Assembly: GCA_001314705.1 (NCBI GenBank) | Contig: LJSU01000019.1 | Location: forward strand, 186,001 to 250,000 | Reading direction: 5' to 3' | From: Rhodobacteraceae bacterium HLUCCO07 | GTDB taxonomy: Bacteria > Pseudomonadota > Alphaproteobacteria > Rhodobacterales > Rhodobacteraceae | Length of the DNA: 64,000 nt | Shown: positions 54,588 to 63,562 of the stretch, one piece after another | Numbering within the stretch: the first letter of the stretch is position 1 | Layout: every line of letters begins with the position of its first letter | Made by a program: the position numbers and the translations under genes | The notes under the pieces: generated by a model | Seen by the model: only the letters and a program-made list of their open reading frames with translations | What the model was told of the DNA's origin: nothing | Database searches by the model: none

Positions 54588-55085
54588 ATGCCTTCCTTCA
54601 ACGCCGCCTTCGACGCGGTCCTGAAATTCTGCGCCGGCCTTGCGGGGGCGATCTTCGCGCTCATCGCGCTGGCGATCTGCCTCAACGTGATCCTGCGCAA
54701 CACAGGGAGCGGTTCGCTCCGCGGCCTGCTCGACGCGGTAGAATACGGACTGCTGGCCGCCACTTTCCTCGCTGCCCCCTGGGTGCTTTGGAAACAGGCT
54801 CATGTCACCGTCGACCTGGTGACCGCCTCGCTGCCGACGGCGGTGGCACGGCCGCTGGCGCGCCTTGTCGCGCTGCTGGGTTTCGTCGTCTCGACCGCCT
54901 TCCTGTGGTACGCGACCGAGGCGGCGCTGCAATCGGCCGAACGCGGGTCGATGATCCGCACCGCTTTCGTGATTCCCGAATGGTGGGCCCTGTCGGCCGC
55001 GCCGGTGGGCTTCGTGATGATCTGCATCGAATTCCTGCGACAGGCGCTGCACCCGCGGCTGTCGCACGACATGGCGGGGCTCTGA
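54588..55085 (+). CDS. dctQ: TRAP transporter small permease DctQ
   Basis: A 165-residue protein with four predicted helices. FALIALAICLNVILRNTGSG and the EYGLLAATFLAAPWVLWKQA-H-V-x-V-D region are DctQ hallmarks. It bridges the binding protein and the large subunit. I chose the ATG at 54588; the open frame upstream overlaps dctP and is not family-like. The gap to dctM is 3 bp. Confidence 0.9.
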   Translation: MPSFNAAFDAVLKFCAGLAGAIFALIALAICLNVILRNTGSGSLRGLLDAVEYGLLAATFLAAPWVLWKQAHVTVDLVTASLPTAVARPLARLVALLGFVVSTAFLWYATEAALQSAERGSMIRTAFVIPEWWALSAAPVGFVMICIEFLRQALHPRLSHDMAGL

Positions 55086-55088
55086 ACG

Positions 55089-56402
55089 ATGGAATGGCCC
55101 CTTTTCCTGGCCCTGATGATGGGTGGCCTCGGTGTGCTTCTGCTGATCGGCCTGCCTGTCGCCTTCGCCTTTCTCGCCGTCACCCTGCTGGGCGCCTGGG
55201 AGGTGCTGGGCGGCGAGCGCGGCGTGATGCAACTGGCCCGCAACGCCGCCGACGGGCTGACGAATTTCCAGCTCGCGCCAATCCCGCTCTTCATCCTGAT
55301 GGGCGAGATCCTGTTCCAGACCGGCGTGGCGCATCGCGCGATCGACGCCGTGGAACGGGTGGTCACGCGCATCCCCGGACGGCTGTCGGTGGTCACGGTA
55401 TTCGGCGGCACGATCTTCGCCGCGCTGTCGGGCTCGACCATCGCCAACACGGCGATGCTGGGCTCGACGCTGCTGCCCAACATGATCAAGAAGGGCTACG
55501 CACCCTCGATGGCGATGGGTCCGATCATGGCTTCGGGCGCCATCGCCATGCTGATCCCGCCCTCGGCGCTGGCGGTTCTGGTCGGCAGCCTCACGGGCGT
55601 CTCGATCGCCGGTCTGCTGGTCGCGGGCGTGCTGCCGGCGCTGATCCTGTCGGTGGCCTTTGTGGGCTGGATCGTGCTGCGCGCAACGATGAATCCGTCA
55701 CTCGCCCCGGCCGAAACTTCGCCGGACATGACACTGGCGGAACGCTGGCGGCCCTTCCTGACCTATGTGGCGCCGCTCTCGGTGCTGTTCGCGGTGGTGA
55801 TCGGCAGTCTGCTGATGGGCTTCGCCACCCCGACCGAAAGCGCAGCGCTGGGTTGCGTGGCGGCAATGGCCGTCGGCGCGGGATACCGCGCCCTGTCTTT
55901 CGAGCGGATGATCCGGGCCGTGATGGAGACGGTGAAACTGTCGGTCATGATCCTGTTCATCATCGCCCTGTCACAGACCTTTGCGCAGGTGCTCAGCTTC
56001 TCGGGCGCCACCGGCGGCTTGATCCGGGTGATCGGCGGCTACGAACTGACTCCGCTGCAGGTCCTGCTCGGGATGATCGCGCTGCTCCTTCTGCTGGGCT
56101 GCTTCGTCGACCAGGTCAGCATGCTCATGGTCACGGTGCCGATCTTTGTTCCACTGTCGCAGTCGGCCGGGATCGACCCGCTGATCCTTGGGGTGGTCTA
56201 CCTGCTGACGATGGAGATCGGGTTGTTGACCCCACCGTTCGGCCTGCTGCTCTTCGTGATGCGGGGCGTGGCGCCACAGGGCATCGGCATGGGTACGATC
56301 TATGCCTCGATCCTGCCATTCATCGCGATCAAGCTTCTGGTGCTGGCCGCGATTGTCTGGCAACCGACGATTGCCACATGGCTGCCCTCGCTATTGCGCT
56401 AG
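55089..56402 (+). CDS. dctM: TRAP transporter large permease DctM
   Basis: A 437-residue polytopic protein of the ion-transporter superfamily with about twelve helices. PIPLFILMGEILFQTGVAHR, the FGGTIFAALSGSTIANTAML segment, SGAIAMLIPPSALAVLVGSL and MEIGLLTPPFGLLLFVMRGV are the diagnostic DctM stretches for Na+ and substrate binding. It is the last gene of the dctPQM operon and converges on ftsA. Confidence 0.95.
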   Translation: MEWPLFLALMMGGLGVLLLIGLPVAFAFLAVTLLGAWEVLGGERGVMQLARNAADGLTNFQLAPIPLFILMGEILFQTGVAHRAIDAVERVVTRIPGRLSVVTVFGGTIFAALSGSTIANTAMLGSTLLPNMIKKGYAPSMAMGPIMASGAIAMLIPPSALAVLVGSLTGVSIAGLLVAGVLPALILSVAFVGWIVLRATMNPSLAPAETSPDMTLAERWRPFLTYVAPLSVLFAVVIGSLLMGFATPTESAALGCVAAMAVGAGYRALSFERMIRAVMETVKLSVMILFIIALSQTFAQVLSFSGATGGLIRVIGGYELTPLQVLLGMIALLLLLGCFVDQVSMLMVTVPIFVPLSQSAGIDPLILGVVYLLTMEIGLLTPPFGLLLFVMRGVAPQGIGMGTIYASILPFIAIKLLVLAAIVWQPTIATWLPSLLR

Positions 56403-56506
56403 CCGGGCCTCGGCAAAGTTCCGGGTCTTGGCTATCCACATGTCGGACGCGCCGGGGCTCATCAACACCCACACCGATCGGCAGGGGCAAAAGAGTAGCT
56501 CGGGCT

Positions 56507-56528
56507 ATGCCTGAAACTGTCCAGGCAT
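56507..56528. terminator. Hairpin between dctM and ftsA
   Basis: A 7-bp perfect stem ATGCCTG/CAGGCAT with an 8-nt loop lies 28 bp beyond the ftsA stop in the 153-bp convergent gap. It has no T tract. It marks the end of the division cluster where ftsZ would be expected. Confidence 0.5.
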
Positions 56529-56555
56529 CGGAGAGCGGCTCAGCCGGTCAAACCC

Positions 56556-57884
56556 TTACCAATTGTCCTTGAACCACTTGACCGCGCGGCGCAGCGAGCG
56601 GGCGGGGTATTTCTCGACCGGCAGTTCGAAATCCCACCATTCATCCTGCGGATGGGCGGCGAAAAGGCACATGCCCACGGCGCTGGCAAAGCCCGGCCCG
56701 GTCGCGGCTTGCGGCAACCCGTGCACCCGCATCGGACGGCCAAGACGCACCTGCTGGCCAAGGATCTTGGAGGCCAGCCCGTCCAGCCCCGGGATCTGGC
56801 TGCCCCCGCCGGTCAACACGATCTGCTGGCTCGGCAGATGCTCGAAACCGGCCGCATCCAGCCGCACCCGCACCTCTTCTAGGATTTCCTCGACCCGCGG
56901 GCGCATGATCCCGATCAGCTCGGCCCGGCTCACCTGGCGGCGGTCATGCTCCCAATCGCCGGTCTCGCCTTCGAGGTCGATCATCTCGCGATCATCCATG
57001 CCCGTGGCGACGACACCACCGAGGAAGGTCTTGAGCCGTTCGGCCGTCGCAACCGGCACTTGAAGCCCCAGTGAAATGTCGCTGGTCACGTGATCGCCGC
57101 CCATGGCAACCGCGTCCGCGTAGATCATGTGCTTTTTCATGAAGATCGAGATACCGGTCGTGCCCCCGCCCATGTCGACGCAGGCCGCACCCAGCTCCTG
57201 TTCATCCTCGACAAGTGCCGAAACGCCCGACACATAGGCCGAACTGGCAACCCCGGCCAGCTCCAGATCGCAGCGCCGCACCGCGTGGGCCAAGTTCTGC
57301 ACCGCGGCCGCCTCGACCGTCACCATATGCATGTCCGTGGCCAGGCGCGTGCCCATCTGGCCGCGCGGATCGCTCAGACCCGACCGATGGTCGAGTGCGA
57401 AATTCACAGGCTGCGCATGAAGTACCTCGCGGCCCGGCCCGTAATCGGGCACATCACAGGCACTCAGAACCCGGCTCACATCCTGTTCGGTCACCACCGT
57501 CCCGTCGAGATCGACTTCGCCCGCGAGCCCGTAACTGCGCGGTCCCGCCCCCGAGAAACAGGCGATGACATGATCCACGCGAATACCGGCCATTTTCTGC
57601 GCCGCTTGCACGGCCGTGCGGATCGCGCGCTCGGTCTCGGCCATGGCCTCGATCTCGCCGAACCGCACGCCGCGCGATCTCGTCGTTGCCGCGCCGATGA
57701 CCCGAAACCCGGCCTGTCCTGCCATCGACCCGACATCGGCCCCGGCGGGATCGACGCCATCGAACCGCAACACCAGGCAGGCGATCTTGGATGTTCCCAC
57801 ATCCAGCACGGCCACCACGCCACGTTGCATCGCCGCCTTGCGCATGTTGCGCATCGCCCTTTGGGATTCATAGAGCTCGATCAT
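56556..57884 (-). CDS. ftsA: Cell division protein FtsA
   Basis: A 442-residue actin-like ATPase that tethers FtsZ to the membrane. It has VVAVLDVGTSKIACLVLRFD (phosphate 1), ITEQDVSRVL-type domain 1C, ACVDMGGGTTGISIFMKKHM (phosphate 2), IVLTGGGSQIPGLDGLA (adenosine) and the amphipathic C-terminal tail RRAVKWFKDNW. I chose the ATG at 57884, which overlaps the ftsQ stop by ATGA; 13 extra codons upstream are not family-like. The gene after it is a convergent TRAP operon rather than ftsZ. Confidence 0.96.
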   Translation of the reverse strand: MIELYESQRAMRNMRKAAMQRGVVAVLDVGTSKIACLVLRFDGVDPAGADVGSMAGQAGFRVIGAATTRSRGVRFGEIEAMAETERAIRTAVQAAQKMAGIRVDHVIACFSGAGPRSYGLAGEVDLDGTVVTEQDVSRVLSACDVPDYGPGREVLHAQPVNFALDHRSGLSDPRGQMGTRLATDMHMVTVEAAAVQNLAHAVRRCDLELAGVASSAYVSGVSALVEDEQELGAACVDMGGGTTGISIFMKKHMIYADAVAMGGDHVTSDISLGLQVPVATAERLKTFLGGVVATGMDDREMIDLEGETGDWEHDRRQVSRAELIGIMRPRVEEILEEVRVRLDAAGFEHLPSQQIVLTGGGSQIPGLDGLASKILGQQVRLGRPMRVHGLPQAATGPGFASAVGMCLFAAHPQDEWWDFELPVEKYPARSLRRAVKWFKDNW

Positions 57885-58771
57885 GATCCGTCGTTCTCCA
57901 CCGATATGTTTCTGATCGTCCACCAGTTTTCGACTGCATCCCCGCTCATGCGCAGCGTTGGCCGCTCGGCGAGACGCATATCCACCGCCACGAGATCACG
58001 CGCCAGCATGTCCTGCGCGTCCGACAGCGCGATCACCCGTTCCAGGGCCTGCACAGGTGCGTATTCGGGCAAAAGGATTCTCTGGCCCCTGTCGAGAACG
58101 ACATCCCAGCGCCGCTCTCCCACGCGCACGAGACCGCGCAGGCGCGGTGTCAGCGGCCCGCTGGCCGCATAGATGTCCATCGCTTCCTGCAAGTGCAGGT
58201 CCGCCCCCGTTCCGGCCAGAACCGGCAATTCGGGATGGGCACCGCGATGCGCCACCTCGTCCAGGACGACTCCTTCGATATCGACGCGATAAAGCCCCTC
58301 GGCATTGCGCCACAGCGCCACGGGCTGTCGCTCGACCACATCGACCTGGAGCACACCGCCATCACGGATACGCACGCTTGCGGTTTTCACACCGGACAAC
58401 CCGGCAACGTCCTGACGAATCGCTTCGAGATCAAGGTCAAAGGACGACACCGGGAAATCGTAAGGCACGATCTCGCGGATATCGTCGCTCACCTTGTCGC
58501 TCGCCCCGTCGATCGCCATGAGCCGCACGGTGAATTCGGGGCGGCTATAGATCTCGGTTCGCAAATCGGTGATTGCCAGCCGGATCGCATCACGGCGCGT
58601 GTCGTCAGACAAGTAGAACAGCCCTGCGGCCAGGCACAGGCCAAAGGGCACGCCGAGCCGCAGCAGGTTGCGGAAAACCGGCGTCAGCATCAGCCGCTGA
58701 AACCGATAGGACCACCGGCTCGGCGCCGGGTCGGGTCGCGACGACCGCTTGTCACCGCTCATCGGTTGCAT
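57881..58771 (-). CDS. ftsQ: Cell division protein FtsQ
   Basis: A 296-residue bitopic divisome protein. A basic cytosolic N-terminus ([20 protein letters not shown]) leads to one transmembrane helix ([13 protein letters not shown]), a POTRA domain ([20 protein letters not shown] and onward) and the FtsQ domain ([31 protein letters not shown]). I chose the ATG at 58771, with GGAGG 7 nt upstream; the ATG at 58762 overlaps the ddl stop by ATGA and is a second candidate. It overlaps ftsA downstream. Confidence 0.94.
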   Translation of the reverse strand: MQPMSGDKRSSRPDPAPSRWSYRFQRLMLTPVFRNLLRLGVPFGLCLAAGLFYLSDDTRRDAIRLAITDLRTEIYSRPEFTVRLMAIDGASDKVSDDIREIVPYDFPVSSFDLDLEAIRQDVAGLSGVKTASVRIRDGGVLQVDVVERQPVALWRNAEGLYRVDIEGVVLDEVAHRGAHPELPVLAGTGADLHLQEAMDIYAASGPLTPRLRGLVRVGERRWDVVLDRGQRILLPEYAPVQALERVIALSDAQDMLARDLVAVDMRLAERPTLRMSGDAVENWWTIRNISVENDGS

Positions 58772-59688
58772 GACGCGTCCTCCACCATCCAGCGGCACAT
58801 TGCGCCAAATCCGATTCCGCACATCTCGGCCTGCTCCGGCGAAAGCGACGTGGGGGTCATGCCCGGCTGGGTATTGGTCTCCAGCAGGACAAGTCCATCA
58901 AGTCCGCGCGCCTCGTCCCAGCGAAAATCGGTCCGGCTCACCCCCCGGCATCCCAGCGCACGATGCGCGCGCAGCGCAAAGTCAAGACAGGCGTCGGTGA
59001 TCTCGGCCGGCAGGTCGGCGGGGACAACGTGGCGCGATCCGCCCTCTGCATACTTGGCGTGATAATCATACCAGCCTTCGGTCACGATGTCGGTGACACC
59101 CAGCGGTCCGGGATCGCCCTCGTCACCCCCCATGACCGTCGTGGTCAGCTCACGCCCAGGCGCATAGGTCTCGACCATCACGATATCCGGCATGTCCTCG
59201 GCCAGTTGCGGCGGACCGTTCGCGGCCTCCTGCACGATATAGACACCCACGGAGGAACCTTCGTTGTAGGGCTTGACCACGTAGGGCGGCACCATCACGT
59301 GGCGCGCCGTCACCTCGTCGCGGCCGGCCAGGACGCTCTCGACCACGGGCAGCTCCGCAGCGCGGTAGACTTCCTTGCTGCGCTGCTTGTCCATGGCCAG
59401 CGCCGAGGCCAGCACTCCCGAATGGGTATAAGGCAGCCCCAGCCATTCAAGCATCCCCTGAACACAGCCATCCTCGCCCCAGCGGCCATGCAACGCATTG
59501 AAAACGACATCGGGCTTGATTTCTTCGAGCCGGGCCGCCAGATCACGCCCGGCGTCGAGGGTGACAACGTCGAAACCCTCACCGCGCAAGGCATCGGCAC
59601 AGCCCCGCCCTGTCGCGAGAGAAACCTCGCGCTCGGCGGATGGACCACCCATCAACACCACCACTTTCGGGGGGGAACCGCCCGACAT
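58759..59688 (-). CDS. ddl: D-alanine--D-alanine ligase
   Basis: A 309-residue ATP-grasp enzyme that makes D-Ala-D-Ala for peptidoglycan. Motifs are [64 protein letters not shown] and [15 protein letters not shown] (metal ligands). It is full length and of the DdlB type found in division clusters. murB lies 87 bp upstream and ftsQ overlaps its end. Confidence 0.96.
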   Translation of the reverse strand: MSGGSPPKVVVLMGGPSAEREVSLATGRGCADALRGEGFDVVTLDAGRDLAARLEEIKPDVVFNALHGRWGEDGCVQGMLEWLGLPYTHSGVLASALAMDKQRSKEVYRAAELPVVESVLAGRDEVTARHVMVPPYVVKPYNEGSSVGVYIVQEAANGPPQLAEDMPDIVMVETYAPGRELTTTVMGGDEGDPGPLGVTDIVTEGWYDYHAKYAEGGSRHVVPADLPAEITDACLDFALRAHRALGCRGVSRTDFRWDEARGLDGLVLLETNTQPGMTPTSLSPEQAEMCGIGFGAMCRWMVEDASCNR

Positions 59689-59775
59689 GCCTGTCTACTG
59701 CCTCAATGTCCCGGGCCTTTTCACGACCCTTGTTTCGCTCGTCTTGCCTGATCGGGCCGATGTTTTTCGCAGCCC

Positions 59776-60702
59776 TCATTCCGGGGTCGCTTCGCCGACC
59801 CTCATGATTTCCCACTCTAGCGTGATACCGCTGGAATCGTAAACCTTTTTTCGCACCTCTTCCCCCAGTTGTTCGAGGTCCGCGGCGCTGGCCTGCCCGG
59901 TGTTGATCAGGAAATTGGAATGCTTTTCGCTCATCTGTGCGCCCCCACGCCGGGCGCCGCGCATACCCGCCGCATCGATCACTTTCCACGCCTTCATGTC
60001 GTGCGTATCATCTGCCCGCCCGGTCGATGAGAACCCGGCCGGGTTGCGAAACGTGCTGCCCGCGCTGCGCTCCTTCGTAGGCTGCGTGGCATCACGCTTG
60101 GCGATCTGCTCCTGCATGCGCGCCTCCAGTACCTCGGGGGCACCCTCGGGCCCCTCGAACGTGGCCTCGACGATCACCCAACCGTCGGGCAGATCGCTCT
60201 GGCGATAGCGAAAGTCGAGTTCATCGGCGGTCAACGTCACCACCTCGCCCGCCCGGGTTATCGCCTTGGCCTCGACCATGACATCCGCGACATAGGTTCC
60301 ATAACAGCCCGCATTCATCCGCACCGCACCACCAATACTGCCCGGTATGGTTCGCAGGAACGTCAGGTCGATCCCCGCCTGCGCCGCCTTGCGTGCGACA
60401 TGCGCATCCAGCGCCGCCGCCCCGGCGCGCGCCCGCCGACCCTCAATCTCGATCGTGTTGAACCCGCGCCCCATGCGCACGACGACCGCACGCAAACCGC
60501 CATCGCGCACGATCAGGTTGCTGCCCACCCCCATCGGGAAAACCGGCACCGCGGGGTCCAGCGCCGCCAGAAAACCGGCAAGATCATCGGCATCCGCCGG
60601 CATGAAGAGCCAATCTGCCGGCCCGCCCACGCGCAACCACGTCAATTCGCTCAACAGCTTGCCGGGGATCAGCTTTCCCCGCACCTCGGGCATGTCAGCC
60701 AT
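59776..60702 (-). CDS. murB: UDP-N-acetylenolpyruvoylglucosamine reductase
   Basis: A 308-residue FAD enzyme that reduces UDP-GlcNAc-enolpyruvate to UDP-MurNAc. FAD-binding segments are [20 protein letters not shown] and [40 protein letters not shown], the catalytic Ser in [20 protein letters not shown] and [20 protein letters not shown] are present. I chose the ATG at 60702 ([12 protein letters not shown]); the frame is open for 59 further codons that read as non-coding. murC, usually next to murB, is not in the window. Confidence 0.97.
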   Translation of the reverse strand: MADMPEVRGKLIPGKLLSELTWLRVGGPADWLFMPADADDLAGFLAALDPAVPVFPMGVGSNLIVRDGGLRAVVVRMGRGFNTIEIEGRRARAGAAALDAHVARKAAQAGIDLTFLRTIPGSIGGAVRMNAGCYGTYVADVMVEAKAITRAGEVVTLTADELDFRYRQSDLPDGWVIVEATFEGPEGAPEVLEARMQEQIAKRDATQPTKERSAGSTFRNPAGFSSTGRADDTHDMKAWKVIDAAGMRGARRGGAQMSEKHSNFLINTGQASAADLEQLGEEVRKKVYDSSGITLEWEIMRVGEATPE

Positions 60703-60772
60703 GGATCTATGCTCACCTTGTTTCGCGCCCCATACACCACGTTGCACGCCCCCAAAACCCCGGGGGCGGTGT

Positions 60773-61015
60773 TCACCGCCCGCTGATCGGCACCACCGCA
60801 GCGCCCAACAGTATCCCCAATGCGATCGGCGCCAGCAACAGCAGCGCAGGCAGAAAGGTGGCAATCGCCTCCCACCCATTGCATTTTCCGCGTGCCCTCA
60901 CCAAAAGCCACCCGGCCAGCACCACGCCGCAGCCATTACCGACCAGAACACGCCCCGGCGCACCCGTCGCACCACCACCCCCTGGGCAGCAACCGGACCG
61001 GAATGCATAGATCAT
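60773..61015 (-). CDS. Small membrane protein downstream of DUF2484 genes
   Basis: An 80-residue frame starting [20 protein letters not shown], with two hydrophobic helices ([17 protein letters not shown] and [20 protein letters not shown]). Its ATG overlaps the stop of the preceding DUF2484 gene (ATGA at 61012-61015), like the junction before it, which is good evidence for translation. No family is recognised. It sits 70 bp upstream of murB and may be part of the same transcript. Confidence 0.55.
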   Translation of the reverse strand: MIYAFRSGCCPGGGGATGAPGRVLVGNGCGVVLAGWLLVRARGKCNGWEAIATFLPALLLLAPIALGILLGAAVVPISGR

Positions 61016-61266
61016 GGCCCCGCCTTTCGCCGCAGCCATCGGATCAGGTAGATCAACGGCCATCGCAGCACGCTCAGCCCCGCAACCAGCGCCAGCATAC
61101 CGACCCAAACCGGGTTTTCCCAGAAAATCCACACCAGCAACGGCAGCCCCGTCGCCATCAACCCATAGGCCCGCCGCCAATGGTTGTCGGTCGAGGGCAG
61201 CATCGCGGCCATGTTTGCCACCACCAGCCAGACGAAAAGCGCGATCAGTGACAGGTTCACGGTCAT
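61012..61266 (-). CDS. DUF2484 family small membrane protein, copy 2
   Basis: An 84-residue protein with three hydrophobic helices (MTVNLSLIALFVWLVVANMA; RRAYGLMATGLPLLVWIFW; GMLALVAGLSVLRWPL) and a basic tail (RWLRRKAGP). NMAAMLPSTDNHWRRAYGL is the DUF2484 signature. The family is restricted to Rhodobacteraceae-type genomes and usually lies beside murB or murC; function unknown. ATGA overlaps occur at both ends. Confidence 0.82.
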   Translation of the reverse strand: MTVNLSLIALFVWLVVANMAAMLPSTDNHWRRAYGLMATGLPLLVWIFWENPVWVGMLALVAGLSVLRWPLIYLIRWLRRKAGP

Positions 61267-61535
61267 CGCTCCCGGCGCGCCCTGAGCGGCAATCGCGCCG
61301 CATCGCCCCGCGCCCGCCGCCACAGGTAACGCAACGGATTGCGAAACATCGACACGAATGCCGCCGCGCCCAGCACCGCCACCAGCGCCCCATGCGCAAT
61401 CCCGATCCACACGATCACCCCCGGCGCCGCGACCAACAGGACAAGCCCCGGGGCAAATTGCCAACGCATGGGCAAGAGCGCCACCACCGTCGCCGCCAGC
61501 ACCCAGAGGCAGGCCGCGATCAAGGCCTCGCTCAT
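61263..61535 (-). CDS. DUF2484 family small membrane protein, copy 1
   Basis: A 90-residue paralogue of the next gene: MSEALIAACLWVLAATVVAL, a middle helix (GLVLLVAAPGVIVWIGIAHG), a third helix and SMFRNPLRYLWRRARG before a basic tail. The PMRWQFAPGL segment replaces the conserved PSxxxHW pattern of copy 2, so it is the more divergent member. I chose the ATG at 61535, with GGAG 4-5 nt upstream. It is the first gene of the murB-ddl-ftsQ-ftsA run. Confidence 0.75.
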   Translation of the reverse strand: MSEALIAACLWVLAATVVALLPMRWQFAPGLVLLVAAPGVIVWIGIAHGALVAVLGAAAFVSMFRNPLRYLWRRARGDAARLPLRARRER

Positions 61536-61709
61536 CCGATCCGCTCCACTCTTGTTAAAACCGCGTCCTGCTCCTGCCCCGACCCGGGCGCCAATCTCGA
61601 TTCCACGGCGCAACAATACATTCCCGAACCCTCCCTCTCATCTTGCCGGACATATGCGATGCCCCGCCCGCACCACCGGCATTGGACCCTTACAACCCGC
61701 GCGGCCATC

Positions 61710-62336
61710 CTACCCGGCCCGAAGTCGCGCCGAAAGCCGTAGCGAAAGTGCCATGCCATCGCGCCCGGCCACCGGCAGGAGCGGATCATAGGCCGCCCGC
61801 ACCACCGCCGCGATCTCCGGGCGCAAAACGACCTGCCCGTCCGGCAACCGCGCCAGCGGCGAGGTCTCGCCAAAGGCCCGCGTGCCCCAAAGCACGATCA
61901 CCTGCACCGCCTGCGCCAAGGCAAGGTCTTCTGCCGCCATGTCCGACAGGCTCTCGTCCATCCGCAAAAAGACAAAGGCGGCCCGGATCGCCCCGTTCTC
62001 CTCGAACCGGAAGTACCGGTACTGGTTGGCACCCTCGCGCTCGAGCCGCACCAGGGTGTCGTCAAGACCCGGCACCATCCGCGCCAGCCCGTCGAGCGCG
62101 GTCAACTCCGACCAGTCACGCAGAAAAAACAGCATGAGGTTGCCCCCCAGCTCCGGGTCGGTCTCGGCCATCTTGTGACCCGCCAGCGCCACCACGGCTT
62201 CGATCGCGCCCTTTATGATCGGCAAAGTTTGATTATCGACACCGAAGACGACCGGCACGATGGGGCGCTCCCACCGGGCAAAATGAAACGCGTCGCCGCG
62301 GGAGGTGAAAAGCTCTTGTATCTCGTCCGGGGTCAT
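61710..62336 (-). CDS. Uncharacterised protein, soluble, about 208 residues
   Basis: The protein starts MTPDEIQELFTSRGDAFHFA and continues RWERPIVPVVFGVDNQTLPI. It is acidic, with alpha/beta pattern and no signal peptide or membrane helix. Good coding signal and a plausible start (ATG 62336) make the gene credible, and similar conserved proteins seem usual in Rhodobacteraceae, but I do not recognise a characterised domain. It lies between ruvB and the murB run on the same strand, 174 bp before the DUF2484 genes. Confidence 0.75.
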   Translation of the reverse strand: MTPDEIQELFTSRGDAFHFARWERPIVPVVFGVDNQTLPIIKGAIEAVVALAGHKMAETDPELGGNLMLFFLRDWSELTALDGLARMVPGLDDTLVRLEREGANQYRYFRFEENGAIRAAFVFLRMDESLSDMAAEDLALAQAVQVIVLWGTRAFGETSPLARLPDGQVVLRPEIAAVVRAAYDPLLPVAGRDGMALSLRLSARLRAG

Positions 62337-62447
62337 CGTGGGCCTTTTCCATCTCGACGCGCACCCTGATGCCCGAGCCCGGCCTTTTCCGCAACCCGGA
62401 CCCGCCAAGGGTTAACGCCGCACGCGCCGCAGGAGACCGCTATCCGC

Positions 62448-62490
62448 GGCAGCCGGGCGGCAGCCGGATGTCAGCCGGATGTCACCCCCC
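62448..62490 (+). repeat. GGCAGCCG...GTCACCCCCC element with 11-bp tandem units
   Basis: CAGCCGGATGT occurs twice in tandem (62461-62471, 62472-62482) after a degenerate unit CAGCCGGGCGG (62450-62460). The outer parts match 39352-39383. It lies in the 194-bp gap between ruvB and the uncharacterised gene. Confidence 0.6.
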
Positions 62491-62504
62491 GAATCCGGCA
62501 CCCC

Positions 62505-62523
62505 AAAACCCCGGTTAACGGGG
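62505..62523 (-). terminator. Terminator of ruvAB
   Basis: On the minus strand CCCCG-TTAAC-CGGGG is followed by TTTT, 7 bp after the ruvB stop. The stem is short (5 bp) but GC-rich. Confidence 0.62.
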
Positions 62524-62530
62524 CGCGCGC

Positions 62531-63559
62531 TCAGCCCTCGAAAAGGTCCGATTGCCCCGGCACGGGCGGCGGGGCGAGGCCCAGATGGGTCCAGCCCTTG
62601 TGCGCCAGCATCCGCCCCCGCGGCGTGCGCTGGATCAACCCCTGCTGCAAGAGATAGGGCTCGATCACCTCTTCCAGCGCATCGCGCGGTTCGCTCAACG
62701 CCGCCGCCATGGTCTCGACACCAACCGGTCCGCCGTGATAATTCTCAGCAATCAGAGTGAGATAGCGCCGATCCGCCCCATCGAGGCCAAGCCCGTCCAC
62801 GCCCAGCCGGGTAAGGGCCGCATCGGCGAGGTCACGGCTGATCTTTCCACCGCCCTCGACCAACGCAAAATCCACGACCCGCCGCAAGAGTCGCCCCGCA
62901 ATCCGCGGGGTCCCACGCGACCGGCGTGCGATCTCCAGCGCACCTTCGGCTTCCGTCTCCACGCCCAGCTTGCGCGCATTGGCAGTAACAATCTGATTCA
63001 ACTCGTGAATTTCATAGAATTGCAACCGCGTCGGAATCCCGAACCGGTCGCGCAACGGCGTTGTCAGCAGCCCCAGCCGCGTCGTCGCTCCAACCAGCGT
63101 GAAGGGTTGCAACTCGATCCGAACGGTGCGCGCTGCCGGGCCCTCACCGATCACCAGGTCCAGCTCGAAATCTTCGAGCGCCGGATAGAGCACCTCTTCG
63201 ACGACGGGGTTAAGTCGATGAATCTCATCGATAAAAAGCACATCTCGCGCTTCGAGATTGGTCAGGATGGCCGCCAGGTCGCCGGCCTTGGCCAGCACCG
63301 GCCCCGAGGTCGTCCGAAACCCCACCCCCAGTTCGCGCGCCATGATCTGCGCCAGCGTCGTCTTGCCCAACCCCGGAGGGCCGTGAAACAGCGTGTGATC
63401 CATCGCCTCGCCGCGCATCCGCGCCGATTGAATGAACACCCGCAGATTGGCCCGTGCCGCCTCCTGCCCCACGAACTCGTCCAGGCACTGGGGCCGCAAC
63501 GCCCGGTCCATATCCTCGGGAAGCGGTGCGGCACGCAATGTCGGGTCGGGCTCGGCCAT
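62531..63559 (-). CDS. ruvB: Holliday junction branch migration helicase RuvB
   Basis: A 342-residue AAA+ motor. Walker A is [20 protein letters not shown], Walker B is [20 protein letters not shown], sensor 1 follows in [20 protein letters not shown], and the C-terminal winged helix holds [20 protein letters not shown]. It drives branch migration with RuvA, whose gene lies 3 bp upstream. Full length. Confidence 0.97.
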   Translation of the reverse strand: MAEPDPTLRAAPLPEDMDRALRPQCLDEFVGQEAARANLRVFIQSARMRGEAMDHTLFHGPPGLGKTTLAQIMARELGVGFRTTSGPVLAKAGDLAAILTNLEARDVLFIDEIHRLNPVVEEVLYPALEDFELDLVIGEGPAARTVRIELQPFTLVGATTRLGLLTTPLRDRFGIPTRLQFYEIHELNQIVTANARKLGVETEAEGALEIARRSRGTPRIAGRLLRRVVDFALVEGGGKISRDLADAALTRLGVDGLGLDGADRRYLTLIAENYHGGPVGVETMAAALSEPRDALEEVIEPYLLQQGLIQRTPRGRMLAHKGWTHLGLAPPPVPGQSDLFEG

Positions 63560-63562
63560 GAA

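Noticed and set aside
62461-62482. CRISPR-like repeat
   Set aside because: Only two perfect 11-bp units directly abutting, with no spacers and no cas genes.
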